Shown piece by piece: positions 10,396-33,725 of a DNA stretch of 64,000 nucleotides. Position 1 is the stretch's first letter, and the number at the start of each line of letters is the position of its first letter. The DNA comes from Merluccius polli (lineage: Eukaryota > Chordata > Actinopteri > Gadiformes > Merlucciidae), in contig JAOPHQ010004845.1 in the NCBI GenBank assembly GCA_030340625.1, positions 1-64,000 of the forward strand, given 5' to 3'. Both the position numbers and the translations under genes were made by a program. A model generated the notes under the pieces. It saw nothing but the letters and a program-made list of their open reading frames with translations, was not told the DNA's origin and did no database searches.

Positions 10396-11525
10396 AACAA
10401 CATCTAATACAAATAATAACAGTTTAAATGTTTATTACCAACAAGCAAATACGCAAATTGGTTAGAAAAATAAACCTGCACCACGGCCTTTAATTCGCTT
10501 CTGATGTGAACACACAGGCTTCCCTGCACCCCCCCCCCCCCCCCCCCGTGCGCGAATGGGCGTGGTTTAGTGCCTTCAGTGGACACGCCCCCAGCGTTTC
10601 AGAGCTGAGAATACTGCTTATTTTTTCACGATTTTGAAACCTAATTGTATATGACGACTCACAATTCAATTGTTTCTAGTAAGAATTAATTTCTGCCGAG
10701 TGACGCTAAATGGCTTGCAATACCATTTTACAATTAGGACGATTCAAAATTACATTATAATCTGGTATGGTTTTTCATTTTGGATATCTAAAATGTAAAA
10801 TTGTGACTAGCAACAATTGGATTGTAGACATCTGAAATGGGAGTTGCAAAGTAAGAATGTATTTATTATCAAAAAAACAATTGTGGATATCGTAAATTCA
10901 AAGCCCAATACACATGAATGGCAAACGTGACGTCATTTGTGCTAGGAATAACGTCATTGTGGACATCTAAAATGTTGTAGGAAGAATTTAATTAGCTATT
11001 AAACATTAAATGTTTAATCTAGCTATTAAATGTTAAAACGGCTTGCCATAGGCTATTGAAGACCTATCCTTGCACAGAGCCGGGGTTTCCTCTGCATGTG
11101 ATAGTCCTGGGGCCCCGCCTCGTTCACACGCCAACGCCACCCTACTACTGCCATGCGCCTTTCTATTGGCCTGGAGGGCTTTCAAATATTTACTATCGGC
11201 CATGTTTGTTAGTGAAGCTGCCCTTTCATTCAATTGAAAACTGGCAGGAAAACCCTCGCGGCAGCGGCGTAGCGCACCATTTTATTGTGTACCGGTGCAT
11301 CTTCCCCCTACTCTTCAGTGTATCGCATTCGAGGGCAGCCGTTTGTCGGAGTAACATTTTGGGTTGTATGCATCTTTCTAATGGTTAACGTTGTGTTTTT
11401 TTTAGCACGTGTAATGGTTGTCATTCGGCAACAGTTTACGAGTTTACATTGAATTCGAAAATATCGCACCGTGGCCGTCGTTATTATATTTAACTTATTC
11501 GAATAATTGATCAGTTTAATTCACA
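10396..11525. other. Region upstream of lmnb1
   Basis: No gene was recognised. It contains a poly-C run (about 10530-10548) next to a stray copy of the Harbinger-like terminus (10494-10517). The last 250 bases before the lmnb1 start are presumably promoter and 5' untranslated sequence. I did not identify a specific promoter element. Confidence 0.5.
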
Positions 11526-14500
11526 ATGGCAGCCGCCACCCCAGCCAGCCAGAGGAGGAGCACATGCGCCGGGTCGAGCACGCCGCTGAGCCCCACCAGA
11601 CTCACCAGGCTACAGGAGAAACGGGAGCTGAGCGACCTGAACGACCGCCTGGCGGTCTACATAGACAAGGTCCGGAGCCTGGAGTCCGAGAACACGGTGC
11701 TGCACCTCCAGATATCGGAGCGGAGGGAGGAGGCCGGCCGCGAGGTGAGCGGCCTGAAGGCGCTGTACGAGACGGAGCTGGCGGACGCCCGGATCTCCCT
11801 GGACGAGTCCGCCAAGGAGCGCGCCTGGCTGCAGATAGAGTTAGGGAAGCTGAAGTCGGATCACGATCAGTTGCTACAGAGGTAAATGGCGGTGCTGTTT
11901 CAGCAGTCCTTTCGCGATACAGTTAACACTAAACTATAAGGAACAGTTAAGTATTTGTAAACAAATCTACTGGGATGAAAAGAGTTGGCTACAGCTTTAC
12001 CATGATTGATTGCGACGAAACGATATCATTAGTTTCTACCTACTAACGGTGACTCTAACGTTACAATGATACAGGATACATGTATGATATTACGCAAAAT
12101 ATTGCATAGCCCATTTGCTCGTTATATGGCCATGCATCATTTTGCTCCACTATTGTGCGCTATATAAATAAAGCGTGTTGGTCTCAAATGATGAGTAGTC
12201 TTGCTTGAAATAAAACATGTGAAACCTTCACCGTCTTCAGCCCAAGTAATAAGAAGCCGTCTCCAAATGGAAATATGAATCCTACTATGTTAAAACTTAT
12301 AATGCGTGCAAATTGATGTACGGAGCTCGGCAGGCAGATTGTCACTCAACGTGACATTCCCAACGACAATAAACCCTTGTAGCCAACTTCATTACACACA
12401 CAGCTCCTCTGTGACTCAGTGGCTGTTTGTCCACAACACTTGTGTAAACAGGTGTGGGAGGGCTGGAGGGCAGGAAGGCCCTTGTCTGACAGGAGTCAGT
12501 CCTTGGTGACCAGCTGCTTGAAGAGCTAGCCGATCACATGTCCAACACAATCTTTGCCTCTTTTTTGGTCATTTATTTAGAAATTGTGCATCTTATTAGG
12601 CACACAGCTTTTCTTTGTTGCTAGCCTTATTCATTTACCAAAAAACGACAACAATCAACAATAATTGGAGTTTAGTTTAGTTTTTAGTCACATGTCTTCA
12701 CCTTGTGTTTGCTTGAGTTTTTTTATGAGCGCATTCCTAGCATTCATCGCTCCTGTTCCCTCCCTTCCTGTAGCTACACCAAGAGGGATGCTGAGGCAGC
12801 CGCTTCCCGGGCCAGAGTGAAGGAACTGGAAGCTCAGCTGAACTCTAAGGAGGCCACGTTGGCCACAACACTGTCTGAGAAGAGGGGGCTGGAGGCCAGT
12901 CTAGCGGACGCACATGGGCGGCTTCAAGAGGTGCAAACTTTAGCTGATTTTCGATCATTCCAACAGGATCAACAAAGTCTCAACTTGGTAGCTAGCTACT
13001 TGTGTATCGACACAGTTCTCTTGGGTATTAGGTCTTAAAAAGCAGTCGGGTAGTGTTATATTCTCTCCTCATTAAAATGACTTGGGTTCAAGGTTATGCA
13101 TACATTGCAACCATAAAGTAATCTTTCCGGGATCGAAATGTTGACATTGTTTTTATTGGTGAAAATTAACACCTTATGGGGAGAAATGTATAGCTAGTGT
13201 GGGGACTCTACTCTTAACGTCAAGTCAACTAACCCTCATAACCATCATGTTGTCCCTCAGCTGGACGTGGGCCTGTCACAGAGCAAAAGCCATCTGGCCG
13301 AAGAAACCCTGATGAGGGTGGACCTGGAGAACCGTTGCCAGAGTTTGGTGGAGGAACTTGAATTCCGCAAGAGCCTGTATGATGGGGTAAGAAAACAATT
13401 CAAAACATTTTTTCTAAAATTATTTTACGTATGATTAATTCTTATTATACCATGGCCCGGGTGAATACTCAATTCTGATTGACTGGAGAGGTGTGCATTA
13501 TTTTTTGATAACATTCACGGCTATGACATGATCGAACATAAGCAGCCTTAGGTCTAAATGAATGCGCTAAACAAAACATTTATAACTGTCAATTTGGACT
13601 GGACTCGGATGGGACTACATTTAGAAAGCTTCCCTGTTGCCATGTCGTTACTAAGGTCGTCTCTATTTATTGGAGTAATAAGGTAACGCTGCCATGTCGT
13701 TACTAAGATCGTCTCTATTTACTGGAGTAATAAGGTAACGCTGCCATGTCGTTACTAAGATCGTCTCTATTTACTGGAGTAATAAGGTAACGTTGCCATG
13801 TCGTTACTAAGATCGTCTCTATTTACTGGAGTAATAAGGTAACGTTGCCATGTCGTTACTAAGGTCATCTCTATTTACTGGAGTAATAAGGTAACTTCTG
13901 CATTCCATATGAATCTCATGTTAACTGACATTAGGCATTAGTCAAACCCATATATTACTCCGGTCATTTGCCGTTTGTTTACAGGCACACAAAAAGTAGT
14001 GCGAGCTAAAAGTTGTAATTTTGAGACAGAATTACCCCCAAATATGAACACCCTAATATTTTTGATTCGCAAGTGGCCATGGTATAAGCGGGATAATCCA
14101 CGCCGAGGTGTGCATGTATCGAAAAATAATGCACTTTGCGGAGGCAACCCCCCGCGTTGTGCATTATTTTTCGATACATGCACACCTCGGCGTGGATTTT
14201 CCCTTACTTGGCATTGCTTGACATGGAGAGTGTTGTACATGCAGAATGTATGTCTAGAGCACCACATTCTTTTATTAAAGGGAAAGGTAGTTGGTGATTT
14301 GAATTTAATTCAAATTTCCTATTTGTATGTGTGCCCAATAACAAGAGTGTGGTGATGCTGCTAATCTCTTTTGTGTAAATGATTGCCCAGTTCAAATGGG
14401 GGGGGGGGGGGGGGGGGGGCGGCAATCAACTTCTCTGAAGAAGGCCTATTGACTATTTTGCAACGTTGCAGGAACTGAAGGAAGTCCGGCACAAGCATGA

Positions 14501-17500
14501 GAGTCACCTGGTGGAGGTGGACACTGGGAAGCAGATGGAGTACGAGTACAAGTTGGCAGGAGCCCTGTCTGAGATCAGAGCCCAACAGACTGAACAGGTT
14601 GACATTTACAAGAGAGAGATGGAGAACACCTACATGGCCAAGGTATGGAAATGACCACACGCTCACAAATTACACTCGCTATTTATAAACCCACCGGGTT
14701 TTGTACAGAGTTATACGTGATAGTCTTTGGACTGTATTCAAGGAAGTAACTTTAGAGTACACTAAAGAGTACTCCCAGAGAACACTGGGAGATAAAAATG
14801 TTAACTACGGCATATATTGTGTATGTGTCATCAAAGCTTTCAAGTAAATACATACATTTTTGTGTTTCAGCTGGAGGACGCACATCTATCCTCTCAGATG
14901 AGCAGCTCATCAGCCACCATGACCCGCGAGGAGCTGAAGGAATCCTCCCTGAGAGTCGAAAGTCTGTCTGCACAGCTTGCAGGCCTACAGAAAGAGGCAA
15001 GTGCCTTGTTGTTCACTTTTTTAGGTTGTTGATTATTTTTTTATTTCTTTGAACTAAATGCTTATTCCTAATGAGTATTATTAGGGGTGCACGATAATTA
15101 TCGGGCCGATAACAGAAATTATTACGTCATTCCGATAAGTCCGATATCATGACGAATAGACCCGATAACATTCTAATATAATATTATATATAATGTTGTC
15201 AGCGCCCCGCTCCCACTATGACACCTGAATGGCCTGCAGTGAATGCTGCGTTCAAGTGACGTTGGCATAATCAGAAAAACTCTTTCTGCCTCATGTCGGA
15301 AAATAACTTGTTACTCGGTCATAATTTTGGTAGTTGCTGACTTGAATTGATATCCAAAGTATTTCTTCACGTTACACATAAACAATAGAAACATGAACTT
15401 AAAAAGGCCGAAAGAACGACTAGCAAGCGTGGGAATGGGGAAAAAGCACAGCGTGCTTACGTTTGAAAACAGACAACATGGCGTTGATTGTGTGGGACTT
15501 TTTCAAAGTTTCTGAAGAAGACAGGTCGCTTGTTATTTGTATAAAGTAGCACTAGCTTCAATACATCAAACCTGATAAGTCACCTGAAACATAGAAAGCA
15601 TATGAGGACGCCCGGACTGCTAAAGACGCTAGCAACTTAAAGCCAGCCGCAAAGAAGCTACCGGGACTTGCACACATCGGCGTATTTGCATCAGTTTTAG
15701 GTCTTAAATTTCATTCAAGGTGGTATTAAAAAGGTCTTAAAAAGTCTTAAATTTAACTTGCTGAAACCTGCAGATACCCTGTCTTATGTACGCAACAGCA
15801 GCTCTTTTACAGGCAGCGGCTGTAGCGACGCGCTTTCTGAATGGGTACATGCTCGGACCAGCCACACCCCAGACAGGCACATGCACTAGTGCAATCAAAA
15901 TTGGCAACCTACTTAATAAATCTTAATTCAGACTCCTACAGATAGTTACGAGCTAGCTGTTGTTTGGCTGGCTTGGGAAGTCAGATGAGCCTGTTAATTT
16001 CTAGGTGAAACAAAATTCCATAAGAAAATAAAAAATGCCCTAACCCTAACCCTTTTTTTTTTATAGGCCTATTTTAAATTTTCCTTTCAGCAACAAAGTC
16101 AAATAAAAGTTTGTATTCACTTCAGGCACGTGGCTGCCGTGATCGCATCGATGAGCTGGAGGCGGCGCTGGCCAAAGAGAAGGACACCAGCCGCCAGCTG
16201 TTGGCCCACAAAGACCAGGAGATCTACGAGATCCGGGCCAAGATGCAGCTCCATCTGGACGAGTACGGACAGCTACTGGACGTCAAGCTCGCCTTGGACA
16301 TGGAGATCAGCGCTTACCGCAAGTTACTGGAAGGCGAAGAAGAAAGGTTGGAGAACCCCACATTGACCCGCACTGATTGGTTGATTGACCAAATGCTGGG
16401 AACAGTGATGAACCTAGTTTTGTGTTTTGAGATAATGTAAAATAACTGTAAATACACAAGGACACAGTAAGTCTGTCTCCATTTCGAGATTGATTGGTAC
16501 TAAAATAAGAAATAAAAATAATGTTTACCCTCCCCCCCATGGATGTTGGTCCAATGTCGTTCCCACCGATCAGCACTTTTCTACACGGCTGCTTTCTAAC
16601 AATCACTCAAATGATTAACTGTCATGGCACCTTGGCTCAATTATCCCCGGAGCATAAAGTGATACCTAGAAAACCTCACAAGTCACCCACCCCTCTATTG
16701 TATAGGCTGCAGTTGTCTCCCAGCCCATCGTCACGCGTCACCATGTCCCGGGCCACATCCAGCAGCCACAGTGTGCGCACCACGAAGGGCAAGAGGAAGC
16801 GCGTCGATGTGGAGGAGCAGGGGGATGGCAGCTCAGTCTCCATCGCCCACTCGGCCTCAGCCACCGGAGCCGTGTGCATTGAAGAGCTTGACACTGATGG
16901 CAAGTTCATTCGTCTGCACAACACGGGCGATGAGGTAAGGCTTTGCAATGCATTCCATTCAATGTGTTAGGTTGGAATTATGCCTGGCGGAAATTATCTG
17001 TATTGCCAAAATGTCATACCCTCATGTGCATAGGTCTTAGTTTATCAGAGGCTCTGTACAATCTTTCAGGAGGGGATCAAAGCTCCATAGATCATTTGGA
17101 TCCTTTTCGTTGAAAGGTTGTTTCTGGTGACTTCTATCTATAGGCCCAGGCCATGGTGGGCTACGAGATAACCAGGATGATTGGAGAGACCTCAGCGACG
17201 TACAAGTTCTCTCCTAAAGCCATCCTAAAGGCAGACCATAAAGTCACGGTAAACCTGCAGTCATTTGTAGTACTCTTGTATAGCAGTTGTTTCCATCAGC
17301 AAAGCATTGATGGCGAACTCGGTCTATTTTAATGTCCATGCTGTCTGTTTTCATAATATTGGGCTCAAAAGATGATATCAGCTTGGGTCATCAAACCATC
17401 CAACAGTCTCTCCTATCTTTAATTAAACATCCCCCGGCCGTTACCAATATAATTTGTCAAAATTACTTTGTTGTGCCGATTTTGCCTTTCGCAAGCTTTT

Positions 17501-19798
17501 TGCGTGACTGACTAAATCTGTGATTGACACTAACGGACAAACATTGGTTCCAAAAGATGAACCTCATAATGATGTATTTAATCCCATGGGGAAATTCATT
17601 CTCTGCATTTAACTCATCCGATGATGGGAGCAGTGGGCGTCCAGGAACCAACTCCAGTTGTCGTGCCCTTGCCTTAAAATACTAACAATACTTTATTGTT
17701 AAAGGATGTTCAAACTTTTTAAATTGCATCCTAGAATATCCTATATCAAAAAGGTCTTTAAAAAAATGCCTTCTGGCCCTTACATGCACGTTTGGCACTT
17801 TGTCACAATACTGCTATCATGTCCAGCTGCAAAGCAAATAAATATGAACTGAACTCTAAAAGATGAAGTGGTGTGATTTTGCTGTGCTGTGTCCAGCTGT
17901 GGGCGTCTGATGCAGGAGTGAGTGCCAACCCCCCGACAGATCTGCTGTGGAAGGGCCAGGCTTCTTGGGTCAGTGGACAGGATGTCTGTGTTGTGCTGAC
18001 AAACCCTGAGGGAAAGGTGAGTCCCCATCATATCTTTTGATTCATGCACATGGTCAACAGTATTCACCTTCCATTAATGAGCCATACAAAACAATAATTG
18101 ATCTTTGGCTTTGTCACTGATGATTAAGAAATCCCTATATTGTTTGGCAGGCTGTTCTAACCCTAAATCGGCCTCAAAGTTTAAGAACACTGCATTTGTG
18201 TTTGTAGGAGGTGGCCAGAAGATCCACTACGTTCAATGCTGACATAGAGGAGCAGGATGAATATGATGAAGACATAGAGGTCATCGAGGAGGACCTCTTT
18301 CACCAGCAGGTAGAAAGAAAATGAGTTTTATCGCACTTTTCTCTTAAAACAAATGTTAAATATCAGTGCTCATTATCAGTACTACTTTTGAGTGGTGTAA
18401 TAGTAAACGATTAAACCCAAACCAACAGGGCAATGAATCATATATTACCAGCCAGGGAGAGATCATTCAATCATTTGTCAGAACACCGTGTTGTGAATGA
18501 AGTTTTACAATTTACCTTTATGGTTAAAGGAGAACTCCGGTGTAAACTGTTTCTGGGATGTTTAGTATGAGAACGAGTTCCAACGTTACCATGGTGATTA
18601 AAGGAGAACTCCGGTGTAAACTGGTTCTGGGATGTTTAGTATGAGAACGAGTTCCAACGTTACCATGGTGATTAAAGGAGAACTCCGGTGTAAACTGGTT
18701 CTGGGATGTTTAGTATGAGAACGAGTTCCAACGTTACCATGGTGATTAAAGGAGAACTCCGGTGTAAACTGGTTCTGGGATGTTCAGTATGAGAACGAGT
18801 TCCAACGTTACCATGGTGATTAAAGGAGAACTCCGGTGTAAACTGGTTCTGGGATGTTCAGTATGAGAACGAGTTCCAACGTTACCATGGTGATTAAAGG
18901 AGAACTCCGGTGTAAACTGGTTCTGGGATGTTTAGTATGATAACGAGTTCCAACGTTCCATCGAGAGCAACAAAAAGCCGATACGACGCAAAGCTAAGTT
19001 CGCTGTTTTTAGCCGATTCTACCAAACTGCTATACGTTTGAGTGCTAAAGGCATCACACCTGGTAAAAAATAAATCGCTTTTTTAAAGCACTTCCAAGGC
19101 TAGAAATAGCCTGACACTTCTTTGGTAGTATAATGAGGGTCTTAACATATACAACGAGGCATTGACAACTTCGTAAGTGTACAGATAGTTTATTAAAAAG
19201 CATATTTTATACACACAATACCTTCAGTAGTTCACCCGTTGACGCCATGTTTTTATTGAGGCTCAATAAGTCGATTGACGATCACGCGAGCTCCGTGTTC
19301 GTCAATCGACTTATCAAGCCTAAAAAAAACATGGTGTTACCAGGTGAGATGCCCATAGCACTCAAACGTATAGCAGTTTGGTAGAATCGGCTAAACAGCG
19401 AACTTAGCTTTGCGTCGTATCAGCTTTTTTTTGCTCTCCATGGTAACGTTGGAACTCGTTCTCATACTAAACATCCCAGAACCAGTTTACACCGGAGTTC
19501 TCCTTTAATGCCCACAAAAAGGTGGGCTCTAATTTTAACTTGCAGTGCATATACAGATTAGCAGTTCACAACAGCTTTTTAAATATATATATACAATCTG
19601 CAGACATCAGGTTGTGGTCATTTGACTGGTACAATAGTCTCTAAATCTTGCACTGTGCCCTTCAGCCAATCATGTGCATATTTTCACTTCTACATTGGAT
19701 TACCTATTCCATCTGATTCTGTTGGTTTTAATGTTGTTCTGCTCCTTGCTCTCCAGGGAGAGCCACAGGCTGTAAGGAGAGGCTGCTCCATCATGTGA
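11526..19798 (+). CDS. lmnb1: Lamin B1, nuclear intermediate filament protein
   Basis: Exons: 11526-11881, 12774-12930, 13261-13386, 14472-14642, 14871-14996, 16126-16346, 16706-16934, 17144-17248, 17897-18016, 18208-18309, 19757-19798. Phases agree throughout and give about 584 aa (human 586). B-type lamins polymerise under the inner nuclear membrane. The head contains TPLSPTR (Ser22, the mitotic Cdk site). The rod runs to about residue 386, ending LDVKLALDMEISAYRKLLEGE. SPSPSSR follows, then the nuclear localisation signal KRKR (415-418), a lamin-tail immunoglobulin fold (about 430-545), an acidic stretch and the CaaX box CSIM (581-584) for farnesylation. Tail residues such as VDVEE and SHSASATG-like text favour B1 over B2, and aldh7a1 next door agrees. 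Intron 5 starts GC rather than GT. Introns 3, 5 and 10 carry transposon sequence. A poly(A) signal lies 190 bases downstream. Confidence 0.93.
13445..14220. mobile_element. Inverted-repeat element with minisatellite, lmnb1 intron 3
   Basis: The segment shares long stretches with 41345-42010: the 52-bp minisatellite, the sequence around GGACTCGGATGGGACTAC, and the segment containing CATTTGCCGTTTGTTTACAG. It starts with CCATGGCCCGGGTGAATACT, related to the ends of the palindromic elements at 45922 and 46885. Near its right end, GTGCATGTATCGAAAAATAA (14111-14130) faces its complement (14160 on) as a hairpin. It has no coding sequence. Confidence 0.65.
13639..13898 (+). repeat. 52-bp minisatellite, 5 copies
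   Basis: Units start GCCATGTCGTTACTAAG at 13639, 13691, 13743, 13795 and 13847, an exact 52-base period with few differences. The same array occurs at 41449-41708. Confidence 0.92.
15086..15790 (+). pseudogene. Decayed hAT element with BED finger, lmnb1 intron 5
   Basis: It begins AGGGGTGCACGATAATTATC, a hAT-type terminus, and around 15480-15610 contains a damaged N-terminal transposase segment. VWDFFKVSEEDRSLVICIK is followed, after a frame change, by SFNTSNLISHLKHRKHM. The W-x-x-F, one Cys and the HLK-x-x-H pattern identify a BED zinc finger, with the second Cys and the frame lost. I could not find the right terminus. Confidence 0.55.
18528..18960 (+). repeat. 74-bp tandem repeat, about 6 copies
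   Basis: The motif AGAACTCCGGTGTAAACTG recurs at 18531, 18605, 18679, 18753, 18827 and 18901. The unit is the terminal sequence of the surrounding foldback element, so the transposon end itself has been amplified. Confidence 0.92.
18528..19504. mobile_element. Foldback element with tandem-repeat terminus, lmnb1 intron 10
   Basis: AGGAGAACTCCGGTGTAAAC at the left end is inverted at the right end. The flanks are TTAA on both sides (18524-18527 and 19505-19508), compatible with a piggyBac-type target, though a TAA Harbinger-type target cannot be excluded. The left terminus is repeated six times as a 74-bp unit (18528-18960); the right end has only one. Internal inverted arms (about 18961-19120 and 19260-19440) contain CGTATAGCAGTTTGGTAGAA or its complement. 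Confidence 0.8.
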
Positions 19799-19990
19799 GG
19801 ACACCACTAGCAGAAACTGTTGTTGGGGCCCATTCTGCCACCGCACAACTCATCAGTTTTCTATATACCTGTGTGATGCATGTTTTTTTAGTGAGAATGC
19901 CAAATCAGTTTAGTACATTTGTCTACATTGAAGTACACACACTACATTGAAGTACACTGTTTTTTTGTAGAGAACACTGTTTCAAGTTTT

Positions 19991-19996
19991 AATAAA
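19991..19996 (+). terminator. lmnb1: lmnb1 polyadenylation signal
   Basis: AATAAA lies 192 bases after the lmnb1 stop codon and is the first canonical signal on the plus strand. Convergent aldh7a1 ends about 1.2 kb further on. Confidence 0.65.
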
Positions 19997-21030
19997 CCTG
20001 AAAAAAATAGTGTCTGAGTAATATATCAAACGCAATCGTCAAAACTTCACCTAACCATGATGTATATGTAGGCTTATGAATAGCATATTAATGTCACGTT
20101 TAGAAATTCCAGTGTAAATTTAAAAGTAAAGCTGTCAATACCACAAAGTCCAATCGAGTTTAGGATAAACATTAGAATGGCTACAGAAGATTTAAATCAC
20201 AAATGACTTGACACTTAATCACATGGTATATTGGGAGCTCTTCCAAGTAGGCTTGTGGATTTGTTCATATGTGAGTATTCACTATTGAGTGGGTGCACAC
20301 AAATCCTTTCCATGATGGCCAACACCTGCATCAGCCAATCAACGTTCCAGGCTGCCGCACTGGAAAGAAGTCCTAAACGAAAGTAGAACTATATATACGC
20401 ACCAATATTTAACCTTGTCAAACACATTTGGCCTATATTTGTGCCCATGTAGATTTGGGCACAAATGTATGCAAAAATGTTGACTGCATTAGATTGAGGT
20501 AGTATCATCCAATTCTGATTTTTGATCAGGCCATTTAACCAACTTTGAAGGGTACACTTGGCAGCTTGACTCAGTTATTAAGTCACTGCCATGTAAAAAA
20601 AAAGAAAGGGCCCGATGTTGATATGAATGTCTAAAATGGTACGTAATTTTCTGGATCGAAGATAAAGGTGATAAGTTTTATTGTAAATAGGTAGGAACTG
20701 CTGCAATACAGCTGTCGTAAAGGGACATCTCGATAAATGCTCAAAGTGTGAGTGAATAGTTACTTGGTCTTCCGTATTATGATTTAGATGCCAACATGTG
20801 TTTCGCAGTTATTGGGACCTACATTATTCTGCTGGGCATTAGACATCTCTAATGCCCAGATTATCTGAATTGTCACGGTCAACTGTTGGTACAGGTGATT
20901 GTAACCTAGTTCATTCTAAAGGCACCCACAGCAAAGACCTTGTTGAAACAATTGTCGTCCTAGCAAAGAATGTAAGAATACCCCAATATACATGGTTAAA
21001 ATAAATGAATGGTAAAGTCTTTAAGTATAA
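19997..21030. other. Intergenic space between convergent lmnb1 and aldh7a1
   Basis: AT-rich, without a recognisable gene, element or repeat. Confidence 0.5.
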
Positions 21031-21031
21031 C

Positions 21032-21037
21032 TTTATT
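21032..21037 (-). terminator. aldh7a1: Candidate aldh7a1 polyadenylation signal
   Basis: TTTATT on the plus strand reads AATAAA on the minus strand, about 160 bases past the aldh7a1 stop codon. Confidence 0.5.
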
Positions 21038-21194
21038 CATGAATCAGACAAAGAGTGCTAATTGCAATAGTCTAGTTTTGTTTGATCTTTTAACACAATG
21101 TATCTTTTTAGGGACAAAATAAATTCTCAATGTAAATCTTGACAATTAAAGTTCTGCACTTCACAGTTTTCAAGGTTAACGTTGCCCGGGTTCT

Positions 21195-31670
<10,476 letters not shown>

Positions 31671-33193
31671 GGTTGAAAAGGCGGAGTTATGAATGGCCTG
31701 CAGAGAATAAAGCGATCCAGGCAAAGTGAACTTGTGAATATCCGCAGCGCTGATTGGTCCGTTCGGGACACCGCCTCTAGTCCTCGCGCATGTGCTTTTG
31801 CCAATCTGGGAGAGCCAACTGGATCAACTGGATTTTTGGGGGTTTTTTATTTAACAATTTCTCATGTACAAACATCATGGCTTAAAGTTCTTCACATTAG
31901 ACCAATAGGATCAGGTGCATAAAAAACAAACGAAAAATCAAATCAGACAAGAGATTGAAATAATGTTTAAATATAAAAGGGTAAATGGGCAACCCTTTCA
32001 GGGTAGGACATTTTTGGGACATAATAAGAGAGACGATTATTTTGTCTAAGATAATTGGAATTTGTATTGTGGGGAAGAGTAGTTCTTATAAATAGATTAA
32101 ATGAATACATTTGAAAATAAACTGGTATCAGTGCATCTGTCTATTTTCAGGAGAAAGCCCTTGCAGTTGAGTATACATTATACAGTGGTGAGTTCGAAAG
32201 TGACAATTGAGAATAAATCTGAATAAATTATTAAATATGACATCAAAATGTGCCAAATCAGTTTTTGAAGCATTTTGATATACTATGTCTCCATAATCAA
32301 GAACAGGCAATAGCAACTGGGATACCAGTTTCTTTTTCACACTCATGGTACAGTTCTTTGATCTATACAAAACACCAATAGAACAGCACATTTCTTTGCA
32401 TAGATAATCAATGTGATTTTTGTATGATAATTCAGAGAATCAATAGCCACAGATAATGTACACATTCAACCTTAATGAGTAGTGCACCATCAGATGTAAA
32501 TTAAATTAAATTATCAGTAGCAGATTTGAGCCTTTGCCTTGTACCAAACTGCATGATGTAAGACCTAGTCTGATTCAGAACTAACCTATTTGTTATAAAC
32601 CAGTTTTGTATCAAGTCTGACTGGAGAGAAGCAATGATCTATAATGTATTTGAACTGGCAGCATAGATTACTGTATCATCTTATAAACGGATATTTGAGG
32701 TTTTGCATACTAATGGGATTTCATTAATAAAAAATGAAAAGAGAAGGGGTCCATAAATAGAGCCTTGAGGAACACCAGTATTAATATCAAGAAGATCAGA
32801 CTGAAATAAACAGATTGCTACCTAACACTAAGATATGCATTGAAACAGGTCAGAGCATTCTGAGCTAAGTCAAATGTTTTTCAGTTTGCGACTTACAATA
32901 CAAGTACATTTGTCAGAAGAAAGTGCAACACTAAATCGCCATCGGTACAGTAAGGATTTCACAAGAACAACTTTCAAGCACACCCAATTGCTAAGTTAAC
33001 CCATTGCTAGTAGCCTATACAACAGAGATAAGTGCTAAGATAATTGCTAAGCGCAAAATATTAATGTAAGTGCCAAGACATACAAACATAGAATAAGTGC
33101 AGTGTTTTTTTTGTGTGTTTTTTTTCAAGTGAGCATGAGTTTAAGAATAATCCATTAATTTGACCATTCAATATAATTTATAGTGGCTGTGAT

Positions 33194-33680
33194 CAGGGGC
33201 GGAGCGAGGGGGTGGCTTTCAGGGCTGAAGCCCCGAATCTCACTTCAATAGCCCCGGATCTTTTTTAAGCTTTTGAAGTTATAAGCACAATGGGCATACC
33301 ACTTTTAAAATACATATAAAAGAGCAAACAAACAAACAAACAAACAATCCATCTGCAATCCTACTTTGAATCTACTGAAAGTTAGTCTCAAATGTATAAG
33401 TCTCAATTTTGCCATTGTAGTTTACATAAACATCTCTAGTAGATTTTCTGGTTATTGTTTCTTTCCATTAAATAGTATTGTCTCGAGCAGGCCCTGCAAC
33501 TGAAAATGTAGGCTATGAATTAGAAGGGATTTAGGATTTGCCAATGTCCAGCAGGTCACCCTAAAATGGACTAGAATGCAGGAAATCGCATCTTAGAAAT
33601 TCAAAATTTTCTGGGGGAAAAACCCCAGACCCCTCTTTGGGCTAAGCCCCGGATGTACACAAAGTCTGGCTCCGCCCCTG
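33194..33680. mobile_element. 487-bp hAT element inserted in the LINE
   Basis: The ends are CAGGGGCGGAGC and its complement GCTCCGCCCCTG. The target duplication GCTGTGAT is exact (33186-33193 and 33681-33688). It has no coding sequence. It lies within the LINE remnant, 45 bases from the LTR element. Confidence 0.9.
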
Positions 33681-33725
33681 GCTGTGATACAATTGATTGA
33701 ATCTGCAGTTGCATTTGGGGTCTAT

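Noticed and set aside
13975..14355. Overlapping frames of 126 and 109 codons in lmnb1 intron 3
   Set aside because: They span the hairpin end of the intronic element, which mirrors the same peptide on both strands.
16521..16970. 149-codon frame as an independent gene
   Set aside because: It is lmnb1 exon 7 read together with flanking intron sequence.
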